Source: JAFGRR01 sp964563855 (lineage in GTDB: Bacteria; Planctomycetota; Phycisphaerae; UBA1845; Fen-1342). From it: a stretch of DNA of 12,648 bases. The stretch covers positions 1-12,648 of the forward strand of contig CAZLYU010000074.1 of the NCBI GenBank assembly GCA_964563855.1, read 5' to 3'. Shown one piece after another: positions 11,805 through 12,648 of this stretch (the stretch's first letter is position 1; the number at the start of each line of letters is the position of its first letter). The translations under genes and the position numbers were made by a program. The notes below the pieces were generated by a model. That model worked only from the letters and a program-made list of their open reading frames with translations, ran no database searches and was not told the origin of the DNA.

Positions 11805-12648
11805 TTACTCGTCAATATGTTGGCACGTTCCACAAAGATGCGGCAAGTCTTTCGCCAGCAACGTGCGTGCTACCGCGACGTCGACCGGATCGGTCGTCGT
11901 CATGTGCTGCGCCTGCGCCGCTCCCTTTCGCACGCCAACCGTCTGTCGCAGCAACTTGGGGCAATTTTCAAAACCCGTCGGAAACACGCGCGACTCGAGC
12001 ACCGCACGCTGAAACTGTTGGTTGTCGGTCAACTCCCAAGCGCCCGCCGTCGTGTCCATCACGTCTGACGGGTCTGCGGTATGGTAGAGGCCGAGGAGGT
12101 GTCCCAACTCGTGGCTGGCGGTGTTGGCCAGCATTTGGCCCATCTCCTCCGTCGTCAGACCCATCACCTGATACGTCGCAAACGTGTTCACGAAGATGAT
12201 GGCCTTTTGCGCGTCAACCGCGTTGTAACGATCGACATTATCGGCCAGTCCCAACAAGCCCACGCCGTCGCCCCCGAAGTACAGCACCGCGTGACTCGCA
12301 GCCGGCGGCGGACCGTCATCCGACGTCAGAATCTCGACGTCGTATTCCGCATAGTCGCTGCGCATCTGCTCGACCACGATGTCTTTCAACCGCTGCGTGG
12401 CGCGGGCGTAGGCGGCGCCGACGAACGCCCCCTCAAACGCCGGAAACGAGAGATCCCGCCGATAGCTCACGCTGACGTTGCTCGCCCCGCGAAAGTCCAG
12501 GTACACCAATTGAGACCGTGGCGCCGGCACGTAAGCAGCGCGCTCGGCCTGTAAGTGGAACACGAAGTCGCCCCCGGCCCCCAAACCCGGCGTGACCGCT
12601 GCAAAAACCTGTGCGTCTTCCCGGAGAATGTGCCCGATTGAACCGCCC
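11805..12648 (-). CDS. Matrixin-like zinc metalloprotease, paralogue (5' end missing)
   Basis: The frame is open through the right edge, so 280 residues are visible and the true start lies outside. An in-frame TTG at 12584 is not a credible start because the 21 codons before it continue protein-like sequence (GHILREDAQVFAAVTPG), perhaps the end of a PPC-like domain. Counting from that TTG: LVYLDFRGA (26-34), TSDDGPPP (87-94), LYFGGDGVGLLGLADNVDRY (101-120), HELGHLLGLYH (158-168) with zinc ligands H158, H162, H168 and base E159, Met-turn M176 in DVMDT, and VFPTGFEN (200-207). The same blocks occur in the same order in the next gene, so the two are tandem duplicates that have diverged. Unlike its sibling it ends with an extra tail of about 45 residues containing CGTC (251-254), a CxxC that might form a disulfide or bind metal. 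Confidence 0.9.
   Translation of the reverse strand, partial: GGSIGHILREDAQVFAAVTPGLGAGGDFVFHLQAERAAYVPAPRSQLVYLDFRGASNVSVSYRRDLSFPAFEGAFVGAAYARATQRLKDIVVEQMRSDYAEYDVEILTSDDGPPPAASHAVLYFGGDGVGLLGLADNVDRYNAVDAQKAIIFVNTFATYQVMGLTTEEMGQMLANTASHELGHLLGLYHTADPSDVMDTTAGAWELTDNQQFQRAVLESRVFPTGFENCPKLLRQTVGVRKGAAQAQHMTTTDPVDVAVARTLLAKDLPHLCGTCQHIDE

Overview
The window reads as ordinary chromosomal DNA from a GC-rich Gram-negative-type bacterium, most likely a planctomycete (Phycisphaerae-like). This is inferred from an N-terminal dockerin-like pair of calcium loops typical of planctomycete exported proteins, from secreted lipoproteins with pre-peptidase-type beta domains, and from frequent Asp-Pro-Asn tripeptides in exported loops. 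No 16S rRNA or other decisive marker is present, so the placement is tentative.

Layout, left to right. The 5' end of alaS (alanyl-tRNA synthetase) runs off the left edge on the minus strand. Right of it, also on the minus strand, are an ABC exporter pair of the NatA/NatB type (ATPase 2639 to 1656, permease 1659 to 397, stop and start overlapping) and an AbgT-family transporter (4745 to 2847) with an unusually large extracytoplasmic insertion. A 142-base divergent region with two adjacent strong inverted repeats (4787-4831 and 4836-4850) separates AbgT from a plus-strand MalG-type sugar ABC permease that has no visible partner genes. It is followed by an exported plus-strand protein with dockerin-like repeats and a glycoside-hydrolase-like barrel. 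The remaining genes are on the minus strand: a coupled pair (M24 Xaa-Pro-peptidase-like metallohydrolase, then Old Yellow Enzyme), a small tail-anchored hypothetical protein, and two tandem paralogous secreted metalloproteases with a matrixin-like zinc motif. The second of these is cut by the right edge.

There are no gene-free stretches over 300 bases; the largest gaps are 2640-2846 and 5737-5923. I see no tRNA, rRNA, CRISPR array, insertion sequence or phage gene. Most genes are recognisable families. The parts that merit a second look are the tandem metalloproteases, the nested inverted repeat at 4787-4850, the stem-loops that coincide with stop codons at the ends of transcription units, the oversized AbgT loop and the orphan MalG. 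I do not see convincing evidence of an entirely new multi-gene system.
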